52,759 bases of DNA from an uncultured Granulosicoccus sp. (GCA_937991945.1 CALKLO010000053.1:1-52759); one strand, 5' to 3'; positions 7,983 through 17,955 are shown, counted from the first letter of the stretch. Notes: a model not told the origin generated them from the letters alone. Translations and numbers: made by a program.

Positions 7983-9464
7983 ATGATTGATGAAGAGCTC
8001 TACCAGCAAGCCGCCGACGAGCTCAACTCTGATCGTCGCCGAGCACACATCTGGGCACGCGCCTGCGCGCTATCCAAAGATGACCACGATGAGGCCCGAT
8101 ACCTGTACACAAACCTACGGGTAGAAGAGTTGATGGCTGAGCGTGAAGCTGGCATGTCTGCCAATGCGGCGCAAAGCGAGCTAGAAGACGATGTAACGCT
8201 TGGCCTAGAGGACGATGCGCTCGACCTCTCAGCAGACAATGCGACGGGTGAGCTGATGGACGACTACATTGAAGACGCCACACTCAGCTTCCACCACACG
8301 GCTTCGGTATCAGGTGGCCAAAGCGGCGCTGCAGAAAACGACGCATTGATGCAAGAGTTGTCTGAAATCTCACTAGCTAACAAGGAATCCGACGCTGACA
8401 CGCCCGTTAGCTATCAGCGAGTCGAATTTGAACAACGTTTCGATGCTCATGCGAACGGCGAGACACCTGATGCAAACCAGGCGCCTGTGTCGCCTATGGA
8501 AAAAGAGTACTACGAAAAACACCCTGAGCAACTCAGCGATCGCATCGCCCATGGCGACGAAATAGCCATTGAGAGAAACAACGAAGAACTCAACCATTTG
8601 CTCGATGGTGTGCAAACCCCATCGTCAGATGATGATTCAAACGTATCCTTTGCTGACTTCACTGATGCCACTGTCAGCGAGTCTGTACTGGTTGACGACG
8701 AACTAGAATGGCTCGATGGTGAAACGACATCAGAGCAGTCTCAGACACGTCTGCAACGTGTTCCACCGCCACTGCCCGCTCACGATGACACTGACCGATT
8801 CACCCAGGAGCTCCTGCGACAAGCAGACGAGCTACCCGGTCAACACAGCGATATCGTTGCCTCTGACGATAACCCAGTAGAGGACTCTACCTGGGAGCCG
8901 TCACCGCGCGCTAATGTCGCAGCGGTTGGCACAGCTGCCGCTATTGGTGCCGCCCGCTATGGCACTCACGCAGATTCGAACCGTAAGCGTAATACAACCT
9001 CGACTACCCAAAACGGCAAACACACTGGTCTGCCCGTCGATTTAACCGATGGCAAGTCAGGTGCGGAATTTTCTGTCTACCGGCGCGATCAGGCAGTCCA
9101 AGCCGTCAAGAAAGGTGTGTCGTGGTCGGCATTGTTATTCACGCTCCCGTATCTCATTTACCGCCATTTGTTCGGTACTGCCATCGTTTACGCACTCTTG
9201 GCGGTCATCGTGGTAATCGGACTAGTCTTTTCAGGGCTGAATTGGATGGATGCAGGCGCAACTGCCACCACAGCAACCAAAGTCATCACGTTGGGCTTTG
9301 CTCTGTTGGCCGTTATTGGGCTCTTGTACTTACCTTTCCGCCATGGCAACTTTTGGCGCTCAGAAAAGCTTGAACGCAGGGGCTTCGAACTCGTTGCTCA
9401 TGTGAATGCTGCAAGTCCTGGTAGAGCCATCGCACTAGCAAGACGTGCGTCAGCTCTCGACTAG
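7983..9464 (+). CDS. DUF2628-type membrane protein with long acidic N-terminal region
   Basis: A 493-residue protein. Residues 1-60 are helical and charged (ELYQQAADELNSDRRRAHIW). Residues 60 to about 360 are acidic, low-complexity and rich in D, E, S, T, likely disordered. The end resembles DUF2628: EFSVYRRD, then VKKGVSWSALLF, hydrophobic helices (about 380-410 and 425-445), then LPFRHGNFWRSEKLERRGFE. The frame is open upstream, but ATG 7983 fits the domain and avoids overlap with the divergent iolC leader. Function unknown; an envelope-associated role is likely. No strong ribosome binding site is visible. Confidence 0.68.
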   Translation: MIDEELYQQAADELNSDRRRAHIWARACALSKDDHDEARYLYTNLRVEELMAEREAGMSANAAQSELEDDVTLGLEDDALDLSADNATGELMDDYIEDATLSFHHTASVSGGQSGAAENDALMQELSEISLANKESDADTPVSYQRVEFEQRFDAHANGETPDANQAPVSPMEKEYYEKHPEQLSDRIAHGDEIAIERNNEELNHLLDGVQTPSSDDDSNVSFADFTDATVSESVLVDDELEWLDGETTSEQSQTRLQRVPPPLPAHDDTDRFTQELLRQADELPGQHSDIVASDDNPVEDSTWEPSPRANVAAVGTAAAIGAARYGTHADSNRKRNTTSTTQNGKHTGLPVDLTDGKSGAEFSVYRRDQAVQAVKKGVSWSALLFTLPYLIYRHLFGTAIVYALLAVIVVIGLVFSGLNWMDAGATATTATKVITLGFALLAVIGLLYLPFRHGNFWRSEKLERRGFELVAHVNAASPGRAIALARRASALD

Positions 9465-9643
9465 TTCGGTTACAAGCCGCATTTTTCATCCATAAACGGA
9501 TCAACTGCGCATTACCCAGCGGTTGGAGTACAGATAAGCCTCTCAGGCGTCGTTAAGCAATACAAGTCATCGACAAGAATGACGGCGCTGTTAGTGTTTA
9601 ACGTCACTGCGGCATGTCACTGAATAGTCAGCGGCATTTGGGG

Positions 9644-9672
9644 GTTGCCGGGAAAGGGATTTTCCCGGCAAC
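9644..9672. terminator. Hairpin between convergent genes
   Basis: Perfect 12-base inverted repeat (9644-9655 with 9661-9672, 5-base loop), GC-rich, 12 bases beyond the matB stop and about 180 bases beyond the DUF2628 gene stop. There is no clear T-run on either strand, so efficiency is uncertain. Confidence 0.6.
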
Positions 9673-9684
9673 AAATTATGGCCC

Positions 9685-11202
9685 CTAACTCAATTGCTCC
9701 CGCAACTTGTTCTTCTGAACCTTACCCATCGTATTGCGCGGCAACTCATCCGCAAAATGAACTGCACGCGGCTGCTTAAAACGAGCTAATTTCGTACTGA
9801 GTGAGCCTATAACGCTCTCTTGCGTTAGAGCATCTGCTGCCTGTGACCCATCTCTAATGACCACCGCCAGCACAGACTCACCAAAGTCCGCATCGGGCAC
9901 GCCGATAACAGCCGACTCAAGTACCCCAGGTATGTCGTCAACAAGCAACTCAAGCTCTTTAGGGTAGATGTTGTAACCACCTGAAATGATGAGATCTTTG
10001 GAGCGTCCAACAATAGTGATATAGCCTTGAGCATCGATGGTCGCTAAATCGCCTGTAATAAAGAAACCGTCTTCGAGAAGCTCTTCACGGGTTTTCTCAG
10101 GCATCTGCCAGTAACCGGCAAATACGTTGGGTCCCCTGACTTGAAGCATACCGACCTCGCCTACAGCAACCGTTTGTTGTGTATCGGGGTCAACTAAGCG
10201 AACGTCAACACCGGGCAATGCAAAGCCCACTGTACCTGCACGCCGCTCGCCCTCGTAAGGGTTTGAGGTATTCATATTGGTTTCTGTCATGCCGTAGCGT
10301 TCGAGAATTTTCTTACCCGTGCGTTCTTCGAAATCTCTGTGCGTTTCAGCCAATAACGGCGCGCTACCTGAGATAAACAAACGCATGTGCTTGGCAGCTT
10401 GCTCGGTAAATCGCGAATCAGCTAACAAGCGCGTGTAAAACGTCGGTACACCCATCAAGCTCGTTGCCGCAGGCATAGCGTCAAGCAAGGCATCAACCGA
10501 GAAACCCGCTTGGAATATAATGCGCCCGCCAGAGAGCAGCATAATGTTGGATGCAACGAATAATCCGTGCGTATGGAAAATGGGTAGCGCATGAAGCAAT
10601 ACATCGTCAGCGGTAAATTGCCAATATTCGAGTAGGGCTTGGGAGTTGGATAGTAGGTTCCCGTGTGTGAGCATTGCGCCTTTGGAACGACCGGTCGTGC
10701 CCGACGTATACAAGATGGCCGCTAAATCAGATGCTTCGCGCGACACAGCCCCGCTCATCTCGTTAGCCGTTGATGCTGCCGCACCCAAGCTGCCGCCACC
10801 CGAGTCATCAAGCGTTAAGAGTCTTTCGGCCGGTATTAAACGCTCACCAATGTCCTGCTTAGCAGGGTCCATGATAAGCAGTTGAGGCGTCGCATCCCCG
10901 ATGAAGTACGCTAGCTCAGCCTCGGTGTATGCCGTATTAAGTGGTAAAAAAACAGCCCCCACTCGCAAGCAGGCAATATAGACAGCCAGCGCCTCAATGC
11001 TTTTGGGTATCTGAACAGCAACCCGATCACCCGGTGAGACGGACGCATTGGTAAATACAGTGGCAATTCGTGCTGTCAGGCTAAAAAACGTCTTGTCATC
11101 AACGACTGAGGCAACTTCATTGTCTGCCGTATTATGAACGAAGAGCTGACCGTTCCCTGCTTGCCTGCCGTCCCAAAGAGCGTCAAACAAGCAGTTACTC
11201 AT
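9685..11202 (-). CDS. matB: Malonyl-CoA synthetase (malonate-CoA ligase)
   Basis: A 505-residue acyl-adenylate-forming enzyme. The AMP-binding P-loop ILYTSGTTGRSKGAML, the core ERYGMTET, and the C-terminal hinge/lysine region (ITIVGRSKDLIISGGYNIYP; catalytic Lys in NTMGKVQKNK) are all present. Length and pairing with malonyl-CoA decarboxylase identify MatB, which converts malonate, ATP and CoA to malonyl-CoA. Its ATG overlaps the upstream decarboxylase stop by 4 bases (ATGA). No malonate carrier (MatC) or MatR regulator lies beside it, so malonate entry must be served elsewhere, or the substrate comes from internal metabolism. Confidence 0.9.
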   Translation of the reverse strand: MSNCLFDALWDGRQAGNGQLFVHNTADNEVASVVDDKTFFSLTARIATVFTNASVSPGDRVAVQIPKSIEALAVYIACLRVGAVFLPLNTAYTEAELAYFIGDATPQLLIMDPAKQDIGERLIPAERLLTLDDSGGGSLGAAASTANEMSGAVSREASDLAAILYTSGTTGRSKGAMLTHGNLLSNSQALLEYWQFTADDVLLHALPIFHTHGLFVASNIMLLSGGRIIFQAGFSVDALLDAMPAATSLMGVPTFYTRLLADSRFTEQAAKHMRLFISGSAPLLAETHRDFEERTGKKILERYGMTETNMNTSNPYEGERRAGTVGFALPGVDVRLVDPDTQQTVAVGEVGMLQVRGPNVFAGYWQMPEKTREELLEDGFFITGDLATIDAQGYITIVGRSKDLIISGGYNIYPKELELLVDDIPGVLESAVIGVPDADFGESVLAVVIRDGSQAADALTQESVIGSLSTKLARFKQPRAVHFADELPRNTMGKVQKNKLREQLS

Positions 11203-12551
11203 GAGGCGCGTTTCCTCTGTCGACGATTGCGCTCAAGCAATGTGCTGACTTCAGCCGAATGTATGACCGTTTGATTGTTTGCATATGCTTCGTGGTTATC
11301 TTCTACCTTGTCCAGATTATATAGATAACTCACCATAGCGCTAGAGGACTGTGCAAGACCTTTCTTGGATACGTCTGCAGCAGGTATCACTGAATCCAGG
11401 CTAGCACCATTGCCTAAATGAAAGCGTGCCACCGGATCCACTGGCAAATCATCTACCCGTTTCGCATTAACTAAAAAATGAGCGACGGTGACTCGGAGTT
11501 GTTCACTCTCGTGGGCATTGATCTCCAGTTCATCTGATTCGGACACACGACGGGCTATGTGTAAGCCAGCCTGTAGATTGTCCACCGACGCAGTAGGTTC
11601 ATTACTGGCACCGCCTGAATCAAGCGATTTAGTCACCCAACGCATAAACCCTGGAACCGGCGACAGCGTTCTGAACGTCTCAAGGTTTGGCAACTGCCGT
11701 GATAATTCCTTGGCCACCTGTTTAATTAAAAAATTACCAAACGACACGCCTGCAAGGCCACGCTGACAATTAGAAATTGAGTAGAAGACAGCCATGGTTG
11801 CATCATCCTCAGCAATAAGCTGTCGATCTTGTTCAAGCACCTCACGAATACTATTCGGGCTGTTTTTTGTTAAAGCCACTTCGACAAATATCAAAGGCTC
11901 ATCAAGCATGGCTGGATGAAAAAACGCAAAGCAACGTCTATCGATAGGTTCTAAGCGACTGCGAAGCTCTCGCCAGTTACTAATTTCATGTACCGCTTCG
12001 TAAGCTATGATTTTTTCAAGAACGTTAGCTGGTGTGTGCCAATCGATTTCTCGCAGCACCAAAAATCCTTGGTTAAACCACGCTCGAAACAAACGTTGGA
12101 AATCTACATCAATGCATTTAAGCTCAGGATACTCCTTACAAAATGTGAGTAACGATGCGCGCATTTGCACTAACTCGTTAGTCGCACCAGGCACACGGTT
12201 TAAACGCCGTAACAGTTCTTGTCGTTTAGGTTCGACACTGTCCATCAGTATCGATAAATTCAAGTCGCTTTTATCTTGCGCATAGCGTTGCGCCGCTCGC
12301 ACCGCGTGCTCAGCATTGATATCGAAACGCTCTGCCAACATGCGAAAGAAACTCAGTTTCTCAGACTCATCAGACGAACGGAATTTACTGAGTAATCCGC
12401 GTGCTAAACGATTTCCAGACATCTCTCCGCTTTGCGATAGCAAGGCATCACAAAGCTCGGCGAACGGTCGATTTTCCTCAAACCCTGGCCGCTGCTCTTC
12501 CCGAGCAAAAACCGAACTCAGTAGCTCGGATAAATAACTAATACGACTCAC
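11199..12551 (-). CDS. matA: Malonyl-CoA decarboxylase
   Basis: A 450-residue protein of the MCD family, with helical N-terminal half and the catalytic GNAT-like half containing FFHPAMLDEPLIFVEVAL, the FYSISNCQRGLAGVSFGNFL block and SPVPGFMRWV, all hallmarks of the family. It turns malonyl-CoA into acetyl-CoA. I chose the GTG at 12551 (VSRISYLSELL), preceded by AGGGA, because family members start close to this motif; a TTG at 12590 with AGGG upstream is the alternative. Together with matB it gives a two-gene malonate-to-acetyl-CoA operon with coupled translation. Confidence 0.88.
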   Translation of the reverse strand: MSRISYLSELLSSVFAREEQRPGFEENRPFAELCDALLSQSGEMSGNRLARGLLSKFRSSDESEKLSFFRMLAERFDINAEHAVRAAQRYAQDKSDLNLSILMDSVEPKRQELLRRLNRVPGATNELVQMRASLLTFCKEYPELKCIDVDFQRLFRAWFNQGFLVLREIDWHTPANVLEKIIAYEAVHEISNWRELRSRLEPIDRRCFAFFHPAMLDEPLIFVEVALTKNSPNSIREVLEQDRQLIAEDDATMAVFYSISNCQRGLAGVSFGNFLIKQVAKELSRQLPNLETFRTLSPVPGFMRWVTKSLDSGGASNEPTASVDNLQAGLHIARRVSESDELEINAHESEQLRVTVAHFLVNAKRVDDLPVDPVARFHLGNGASLDSVIPAADVSKKGLAQSSSAMVSYLYNLDKVEDNHEAYANNQTVIHSAEVSTLLERNRRQRKRAS

Positions 12552-12724
12552 TGTGATGTTTTCCCTGTTCACACAACTAGATGCAACCAACCGTTGCCCT
12601 ATCCTGCAAGCTAGGTAGCTATGGGCAAAGTATATTAGTTATTGCAAATACAACGCCTAACAACACTTATGTCGAAAAACATAGGTCCAGGCCCACGAGG
12701 CTACAAGGTTTATACGGCCCTTTA

Positions 12725-12754
12725 TCGACAACAGAGTACATGCTGCTGTATAAA
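12725..12754 (+). promoter_or_regulatory. Putative sigma-70 promoter of the DUF1989 gene
   Basis: TCGACA (12725-12730) and TATAAA (12749-12754), 18-base spacer. Transcription would start near 12761, beyond the in-frame ATG at 12757, supporting the ATG at 12787 as the translation start. Confidence 0.45.
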
Positions 12755-12786
12755 ATATGATTTTACCCAAACAACGTTACATAGCC

Positions 12787-13380
12787 ATGACTGAACTAAA
12801 CACCATTCCAGCCAGACGCGGTAAAGCGGTTCCACTTAAAGCTGGACAGGCGATCAAAGTAATTAACACCCACGGCCATCAGGTTGTTGATTTCTGGGCG
12901 TTTGTGGCAGGCTCAATGAACGAATTTAGCGGCATGGAACAATGCCGAGCGACCTGGCTGAAGCTATGCCCAGACGTCGGTGACGCACTGTATTCGAATC
13001 GCCGCAGAGCCATCATGCGTCTAGAAGAAGATACCTCCCCTGGACGGCACGACTCACTAATGGCACCTTGCGACAACGAACGCTACGGCCTTTTAGGGTG
13101 TAACAGTTACCACGACAACTGCAAAGACAACATGCATGCTGCCTTGTTTGAATTGGGCTACACATTGCCGTTCACACCCGGCTCACTGAACCTGTTCATG
13201 AACATCCCTTGGCAACCCTCAGGCGCTATATCGTTTGATCCACCGCTATCTAAAGCAGGCGATTATGTCGTGTGGCGAGCCGAGCTCGATTGCATTGCGG
13301 TTATGTCTTGTTGCCCTCAAGACATTCTTGATATCAATAACAAAAATACCGTTGAAGCTCATTATGAAATCATTGACTGA
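12787..13380 (+). CDS. DUF1989 / urea carboxylase-associated family protein
   Basis: A 197-residue protein of the DUF1989 family: IPARRGKAVPLKAGQAIKVI, HQVVDFWAF, then the Cys/His-rich LLGCNSYHDNCKDNM and LFMNIPW, ending with AVMSCCPQD. Members are often encoded with urea carboxylase/allophanate hydrolase, but some stand alone; no urea genes are present here. It is divergent from the malonate operon, sharing its promoter region, so a link to malonate or acyl-CoA handling is possible but unproven. The Cys and His residues suggest metal binding (inference). Confidence 0.8.
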   Translation: MTELNTIPARRGKAVPLKAGQAIKVINTHGHQVVDFWAFVAGSMNEFSGMEQCRATWLKLCPDVGDALYSNRRRAIMRLEEDTSPGRHDSLMAPCDNERYGLLGCNSYHDNCKDNMHAALFELGYTLPFTPGSLNLFMNIPWQPSGAISFDPPLSKAGDYVVWRAELDCIAVMSCCPQDILDINNKNTVEAHYEIID

Positions 13381-13411
13381 ACGCCTTAACACGTTTTTAG
13401 AGTTCGCTCTT

Positions 13412-14590
13412 TTAGCGTGAAGTACTTGCCCGCACTACAAACCATAGTGCGGGCAAAACAACCACACACACCATGAGTATCATGGCCCCAAGAAACGATA
13501 GGTTAAGGCCATATTTTGTCACCAACGGGACACTTAAAAACGGTGACATAAACTGCCCCATAAAGATGGCGGTAGTCAGTCCACCTGACGCCCTTCCCCG
13601 CATTGTCGCAGGCACCCGAGACATCATCCAGATAGTCATATTCGGGAAATTTAAACCTAAGCCAACGCCTATCAACGGCATACATAAGAACATTCCGGTA
13701 ACGCTTGTGATTTGAGATAAGCCGAAAAACCCTAACGACATAGAGACAAAACTGAACAGCAAAATTTGCACATTGCTGAAATATTCTCTCAGTCGTTGAA
13801 AACTGATCGCGGCTACCGATGAAAATATCTGACTCAACACCACCGCAAATCCCGCTATTTTAAGACTCTCAACGCCTAGTTCAATCGCCAAAAACGGTAA
13901 TTGCGTGGGTACCGTGTAAAACGTCAGCATGGTTATAAACCCGATGCCATAAATGACGGCAGCATGCGCAATAGGGAATTCTCCATTGGCAGCTCCTGGC
14001 TCATCGATATTCGCAGGTGGCTTGCTCACAAAAAGCAAAATGAGTGGGAACAGAAAAATGGGCATTAAATACACAGCGAACGGTGCTCGCCAAGAAACGT
14101 CAGCCAAGATCGAACCGGCAAAGATAAACACAATGCCCCCCGCAGCCATCGCTGAAGACTGTATACCCATGGCTCTGTCACGCTCAGCACCTTGGAAATG
14201 ATCTGTCAGCAATGCCATAGAGCACACCATGACCATACCCACCGACAAGCCCAGCACAAAACGACTGACTAACAACATGATCAAATCATCCAGCCAAAGC
14301 CCTGCACTGCCCGATACGATGTAAATCGCTACACCGATACACAAGAGCACTCGTCGACCTATTTTGTCTGCCAAAAAACCCGTAATAGGTGCACTGAGTG
14401 CAATCGCTAAACCGGGAATGCTCAATATAAAACGTGTTAAATATTCAGCATCAGGGTGGCTGGAAAAGTGTTCTAACAAACCAGGTAAACCCGGTGCTAC
14501 TGTGGCCCCGGCCATAACTGTCAAGCTTGCGCAGGCAAGCAAAACTGGCAGCAAATACCGAGATCGTTGAGTGTTTGATGCCACGTTCAT
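13412..14590 (-). CDS. MFS transporter
   Basis: A 392-residue major facilitator protein with about twelve membrane segments. The motif-A loop between helices 2 and 3 reads GFLADKIGRRVLL, and the opening LPVLLACASLTVMAGATVAPGLP resembles drug/metabolite efflux members. The ATG overlaps the stop of the upstream DMT gene by 4 bases. It is the last gene of a four-gene minus-strand run that begins with the amino-acid ABC ATPase. The substrate is unknown; the context suggests export or uptake of an amino-acid-derived compound. Confidence 0.82.
   Translation of the reverse strand: MNVASNTQRSRYLLPVLLACASLTVMAGATVAPGLPGLLEHFSSHPDAEYLTRFILSIPGLAIALSAPITGFLADKIGRRVLLCIGVAIYIVSGSAGLWLDDLIMLLVSRFVLGLSVGMVMVCSMALLTDHFQGAERDRAMGIQSSAMAAGGIVFIFAGSILADVSWRAPFAVYLMPIFLFPLILLFVSKPPANIDEPGAANGEFPIAHAAVIYGIGFITMLTFYTVPTQLPFLAIELGVESLKIAGFAVVLSQIFSSVAAISFQRLREYFSNVQILLFSFVSMSLGFFGLSQITSVTGMFLCMPLIGVGLGLNFPNMTIWMMSRVPATMRGRASGGLTTAIFMGQFMSPFLSVPLVTKYGLNLSFLGAMILMVCVVVLPALWFVVRASTSR
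13426..13456. terminator. Terminator-like hairpin inside the MFS 3' end
   Basis: Perfect 12-base inverted repeat (13426-13437 with 13445-13456, 7-base loop). It is about 45 bases after the DUF1989 stop and within the last codons of the convergent MFS gene. On the plus strand it runs into AAAACAACC, not a T-run. Confidence 0.55.
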
Positions 14591-15507
14591 TGGCTTTTCC
14601 GCCTAAACAACATTTGATCGGCTGTCACAAACAGGATGCCAACGATAACCAGCAATGAGCCAACAATAAAAGCTGGCTGCAACGGCTCGCCTAATAGAAT
14701 TACCCCAAACGCGACGCCAAATACGGGGCTCATAAACAACAGCACACCCAACTGAGAGGCAACGTAATTTTTTAGCAATGCAAACCACGATAAAAAAACC
14801 AGAAAAGACACCACGATGCCTTGGAACAGCAAGTTTGCTACAAGCACGGGTGTCACCGTAAACGCGGCTTGTTTAAAGGCAATTGCCAACAGCATCAATA
14901 GCACTGTGGCGACGACGAGTTGATACAGTAACGTTTTACTCGCAGCGGCTTCTGACAACGCCGAGCTTCGCACTAAAACAGTAGACAAACCCCAGGCCAG
15001 CCCGGCCAGCAACCCTAAAAAATCACCCCAGACGCTAGCGCTGTTCAACACATCGCTTTGTAGCCCATCACGGGCAAGGAATGCCACGGCAATTCCTGCA
15101 AACGCTAAACCAATACCACACCATTGAGTCGCTCGAAGACGTTCTTCAGGTCTGAGAAAATGCAGGAACAATGCGGAAAACACTGGGGCTGTGTACAAGA
15201 AAATTACTATTCGCGAAGCGCTGGTATGCAGGAGCCCTTCCCCAAGGAACCCATATTCCAGGGTAAACAAAACACCTAAGCCCAAGCCTGGCCACAAGGT
15301 GCCGTCTGAGAGGCTGAATGAATGTCTCTGTATTTTGATCAATACAGCAACCAGCACTGCAGCGATGCCTGATCGCACAGCTAGTTGCAGTATGGGAGCC
15401 ATATCATCAGCGACGCCTTTAAGCGCCACTTGCTGAAAACCCAACACCGCACACATGACAACCATTGCACTAACAGCGGTTGCATCCAAAGATCGACGCG
15501 GGTTCAC
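14587..15507 (-). CDS. EamA/DMT-family transporter
   Basis: A 306-residue inner-membrane protein with ten hydrophobic segments in two EamA repeats (for example SRIVIFLYTAPVFSALFLHF in the first and LLFMSPVFGVAFGVILLGEP in the second). The family exports amino acids and related metabolites. The start appears to be GTG at 15507, 12 bases after the ABC permease stop; the ribosome binding site is weak. It is translationally coupled to the following MFS gene. Having DMT and MFS carriers directly behind an amino-acid importer is unusual and may balance import with efflux of the amino acid or its 2-oxo acid. Confidence 0.82.
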   Translation of the reverse strand: MNPRRSLDATAVSAMVVMCAVLGFQQVALKGVADDMAPILQLAVRSGIAAVLVAVLIKIQRHSFSLSDGTLWPGLGLGVLFTLEYGFLGEGLLHTSASRIVIFLYTAPVFSALFLHFLRPEERLRATQWCGIGLAFAGIAVAFLARDGLQSDVLNSASVWGDFLGLLAGLAWGLSTVLVRSSALSEAAASKTLLYQLVVATVLLMLLAIAFKQAAFTVTPVLVANLLFQGIVVSFLVFLSWFALLKNYVASQLGVLLFMSPVFGVAFGVILLGEPLQPAFIVGSLLVIVGILFVTADQMLFRRKSQ

Positions 15508-15519
15508 CGACGCTGTGTG

Positions 15520-16284
15520 TCAGTTTCCATCTTTAACGGCCAGGCGTCTTTCTAACCAACGCACTCCGGCTGACACCAGTAAAATCAGTACTAGATATTC
15601 CAATATTAGGACCGTGTAGGTCTCAAGTGGACGGTACTCAGCCGTGACTAACTCATTGGCTCGCCGTGTTAGTTCTTCCATACCGATGACCGATACCAGA
15701 GACGACATCTTGAGCATATAGACCAACTGATTACCCAACGGCGGTAACACTCGCCGAAGAGCCTGCGGCAAGACGACGTATCGCATACGATCGAAATAGC
15801 CAAGTCCAAGGGAATCCGAAGCTTCTATTTGTCCTCTATCGACAGACTGAATACCCGCTCTGAATATTTCGGCCTCGAAAGCGCTGTCGGATAAGGCCAG
15901 TGCAACCACACCCGCCCAGAAAACGTTGATGGCTATGCCCAGCATGATAGGCAGACCGTAGTACACCCATAGTATGAGTACCAACAACGGCACAGACCTG
16001 ACGACCTCAACGTAAACGCGGTTAAAACCGCGCGCAAACGGGTTCTTCGATATGCCCGGCAATGCCACTAGCAATCCAATAATAATGGAAATAATGATGG
16101 CGGTAATTGACAGCAGTAAGGTGTATTTCAAACCACCCAACATAAACATTAGGTTGGTGCGTCCCGTCTCCGTTGCTGGAGACACGACATACCATTGCAA
16201 TTGATCTGAACAGCCCGTAAGGAATACGGCCACAGCAATAAGGGCAAACGTTGCCCAGCGCATTCGACTAATGGAAGCCATCAA
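15520..16284 (-). CDS. Polar amino-acid ABC transporter permease
   Basis: A 254-residue permease of the His/Glu/Gln class. It has an N-terminal hydrophobic segment containing [11 protein letters not shown] (lipobox-like, more likely an uncleaved first helix), then [19 protein letters not shown] and the cytoplasmic EAA loop ([20 protein letters not shown], then [14 protein letters not shown]). Only one permease is present, so the transporter probably uses a homodimer. The ATG overlaps the ATPase stop by 4 bases. The binding protein is encoded divergently at 17143. Confidence 0.86.
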   Translation of the reverse strand: MMASISRMRWATFALIAVAVFLTGCSDQLQWYVVSPATETGRTNLMFMLGGLKYTLLLSITAIIISIIIGLLVALPGISKNPFARGFNRVYVEVVRSVPLLVLILWVYYGLPIMLGIAINVFWAGVVALALSDSAFEAEIFRAGIQSVDRGQIEASDSLGLGYFDRMRYVVLPQALRRVLPPLGNQLVYMLKMSSLVSVIGMEELTRRANELVTAEYRPLETYTVLILEYLVLILLVSAGVRWLERRLAVKDGN

Positions 16285-17036
16285 TGTTGAAGAATCTGTT
16301 GCAGAAACAAACGACCGCGTTCCGTCTTGGGGTTTGAGAAAAATTCAGCTGGCGTGGATTGTTCAACAATCTTGCCCTCGTCCATGAACACCATGGTATC
16401 GGCCACTTTTTTGGCAAAACCCATTTCGTGGGTCACGACCATCATCGTCATGCCGCTTTCTGCCAATTCGACCATGACATCCAGAACTTCAGAGATCATT
16501 TCAGGGTCGAGCGCAGACGTTGGCTCGTCAAACAACATCACCTTCGGTTCCATACACAAGCTTCTTGCGATGGCAACACGCTGCTGTTGACCTCCAGAGA
16601 GCTGGCTGGGGTACTTATCAGCCTGTTCAGGGATTCGGACACGCTCCAAATAATGGCGGGCGAGTTCTACTGCCTTGTCTTTGGACAGCTTGCGAGCGCG
16701 CATGGGTCCTAGGGTGAGATTTTCCAACACGGTCAAATGTGGGAATAAATTGAATTGTTGAAAAACCATGCCTACGTTTGTTCTGACTTCACGCAAGGCT
16801 TTGCGGTTTTTACCCACGTCAATGCCATTGACTATGACCTGACCGGCATCGTGGGTCTCAAGCTGGTTCACACATCTAATGAGTGTCGACTTTCCAGAAC
16901 CTGATGGGCCGCAAATAACCATCCGCTCTCCGGCCGCTACATCGAGGGATATATCATCCAGCGCCTGAAAGGAGCCGTAGAACTTTTTGACATTATTCAG
17001 TCGAATAACTGGGGCACTAGCATCGGAAGTGGACAT
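16281..17036 (-). CDS. Polar amino-acid ABC transporter ATPase
   Basis: A 251-residue ATPase of the HisP/GlnQ class: Walker [18 protein letters not shown]-loop [18 protein letters not shown], signature [13 protein letters not shown], Walker [17 protein letters not shown]-loop [14 protein letters not shown]. The QFNLFPH and EMGFA segments are diagnostic for polar amino-acid importers. It starts the minus-strand operon ATPase, permease, DMT, MFS, and shares a roughly 105-base divergent promoter region with the binding-protein gene. Confidence 0.9.
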   Translation of the reverse strand: MSTSDASAPVIRLNNVKKFYGSFQALDDISLDVAAGERMVICGPSGSGKSTLIRCVNQLETHDAGQVIVNGIDVGKNRKALREVRTNVGMVFQQFNLFPHLTVLENLTLGPMRARKLSKDKAVELARHYLERVRIPEQADKYPSQLSGGQQQRVAIARSLCMEPKVMLFDEPTSALDPEMISEVLDVMVELAESGMTMMVVTHEMGFAKKVADTMVFMDEGKIVEQSTPAEFFSNPKTERGRLFLQQILQH

Positions 17037-17142
17037 GTTCTACTGAAATGCGGGTTCATCAATAGTGTACCTCACACCTAAATAGCCCGTCCTTAGCGAC
17101 AGTGGTTATACTTAACTCACCAACACATAGCGGAACTACAAC

Positions 17143-17952
17143 ATGCTGCATATTACGGCAAGCTCAATCGGTAAAATCCTGCGAACGACCATCGCCCCAA
17201 TGGCTGTTGCACTCACGTTTGCAGCACCTGCAATGGCGGCAGACGGTGTGCTCGCTGAAATTCTGGAAACTGGAACCCTAAAAGTCGGCACCACCGGCGA
17301 CTGGGACCCTATGACCATGAAAGACCCAGCGACCAACACATACAAAGGCTACGACATTGACGTGGTAACAGAACTGGCCAAAGACCTCGAAGTTGAACTC
17401 GAACTTGTCCCAACTGACTGGAAAACACTAGTCAGTGGTGTCACTGCTGGCAAATATCACATGACAGGCAGTGCATCTATCAGTCCAGGTCGTGCAAAAG
17501 CGGCTGGCTACACAGACAGCTACTTCGCACTCAACACGGTTCCACTCACCCTGACTAAAAACGCTGACCGTTTCACTAGCTGGGACGATATGAACAAAGA
17601 AGGCATAACGGTTGCCGCTACATTGGGAACCACTCAAGAACAGCAGGTTAAGAACTTCTTCCCTAACGCTACGCACAAGATCATCGAAGCACCTGCCCGT
17701 GACTTCCAGGAAGTACTGTCTGGCCGTGCGGACGCTCACATCACATCAAACGTTGAAGCGTTCAAACTGGTAGAAAAATACCCACAAATGATGGTAGTTC
17801 CAGTAAAAGAAGGCCGTGCTCGCACACCTATCGCAATGCTCGTCCCCCAAGAAGACCAGGTTTGGATCAACTACCTGAATACTTGGATTAAACTAAAAAC
17901 TGAACGTGGATTTTTCAACCAACTAGCAATTAAGTGGCAATTGAGTAACTAA
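17143..17952 (+). CDS. Periplasmic amino-acid-binding protein (SBP_bac_3), cyclohexadienyl-dehydratase-like
   Basis: A 269-residue exported protein: signal peptide about residues 1-33 (ending APAMAA-D), then TGTLKVGTTGDWDPMTM, YKGYDIDVVTELAKDL and the solvent-side SGRADAHITSN. These place it in the family-3 binding proteins; the overall pattern (GDWDPMT, ending in WIKLKTERGFFNQLAIKW) is close to the PheC-like branch, in which cyclohexadienyl dehydratase evolved. Followed after 3 bases by an aminotransferase, it could be either an aromatic amino-acid binding protein or a periplasmic dehydratase; the divergent ABC genes favour binding. A TATACT -10-like element lies at 17107-17112. Confidence 0.8.
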   Translation: MLHITASSIGKILRTTIAPMAVALTFAAPAMAADGVLAEILETGTLKVGTTGDWDPMTMKDPATNTYKGYDIDVVTELAKDLEVELELVPTDWKTLVSGVTAGKYHMTGSASISPGRAKAAGYTDSYFALNTVPLTLTKNADRFTSWDDMNKEGITVAATLGTTQEQQVKNFFPNATHKIIEAPARDFQEVLSGRADAHITSNVEAFKLVEKYPQMMVVPVKEGRARTPIAMLVPQEDQVWINYLNTWIKLKTERGFFNQLAIKWQLSN

Positions 17953-17955
17953 ATT

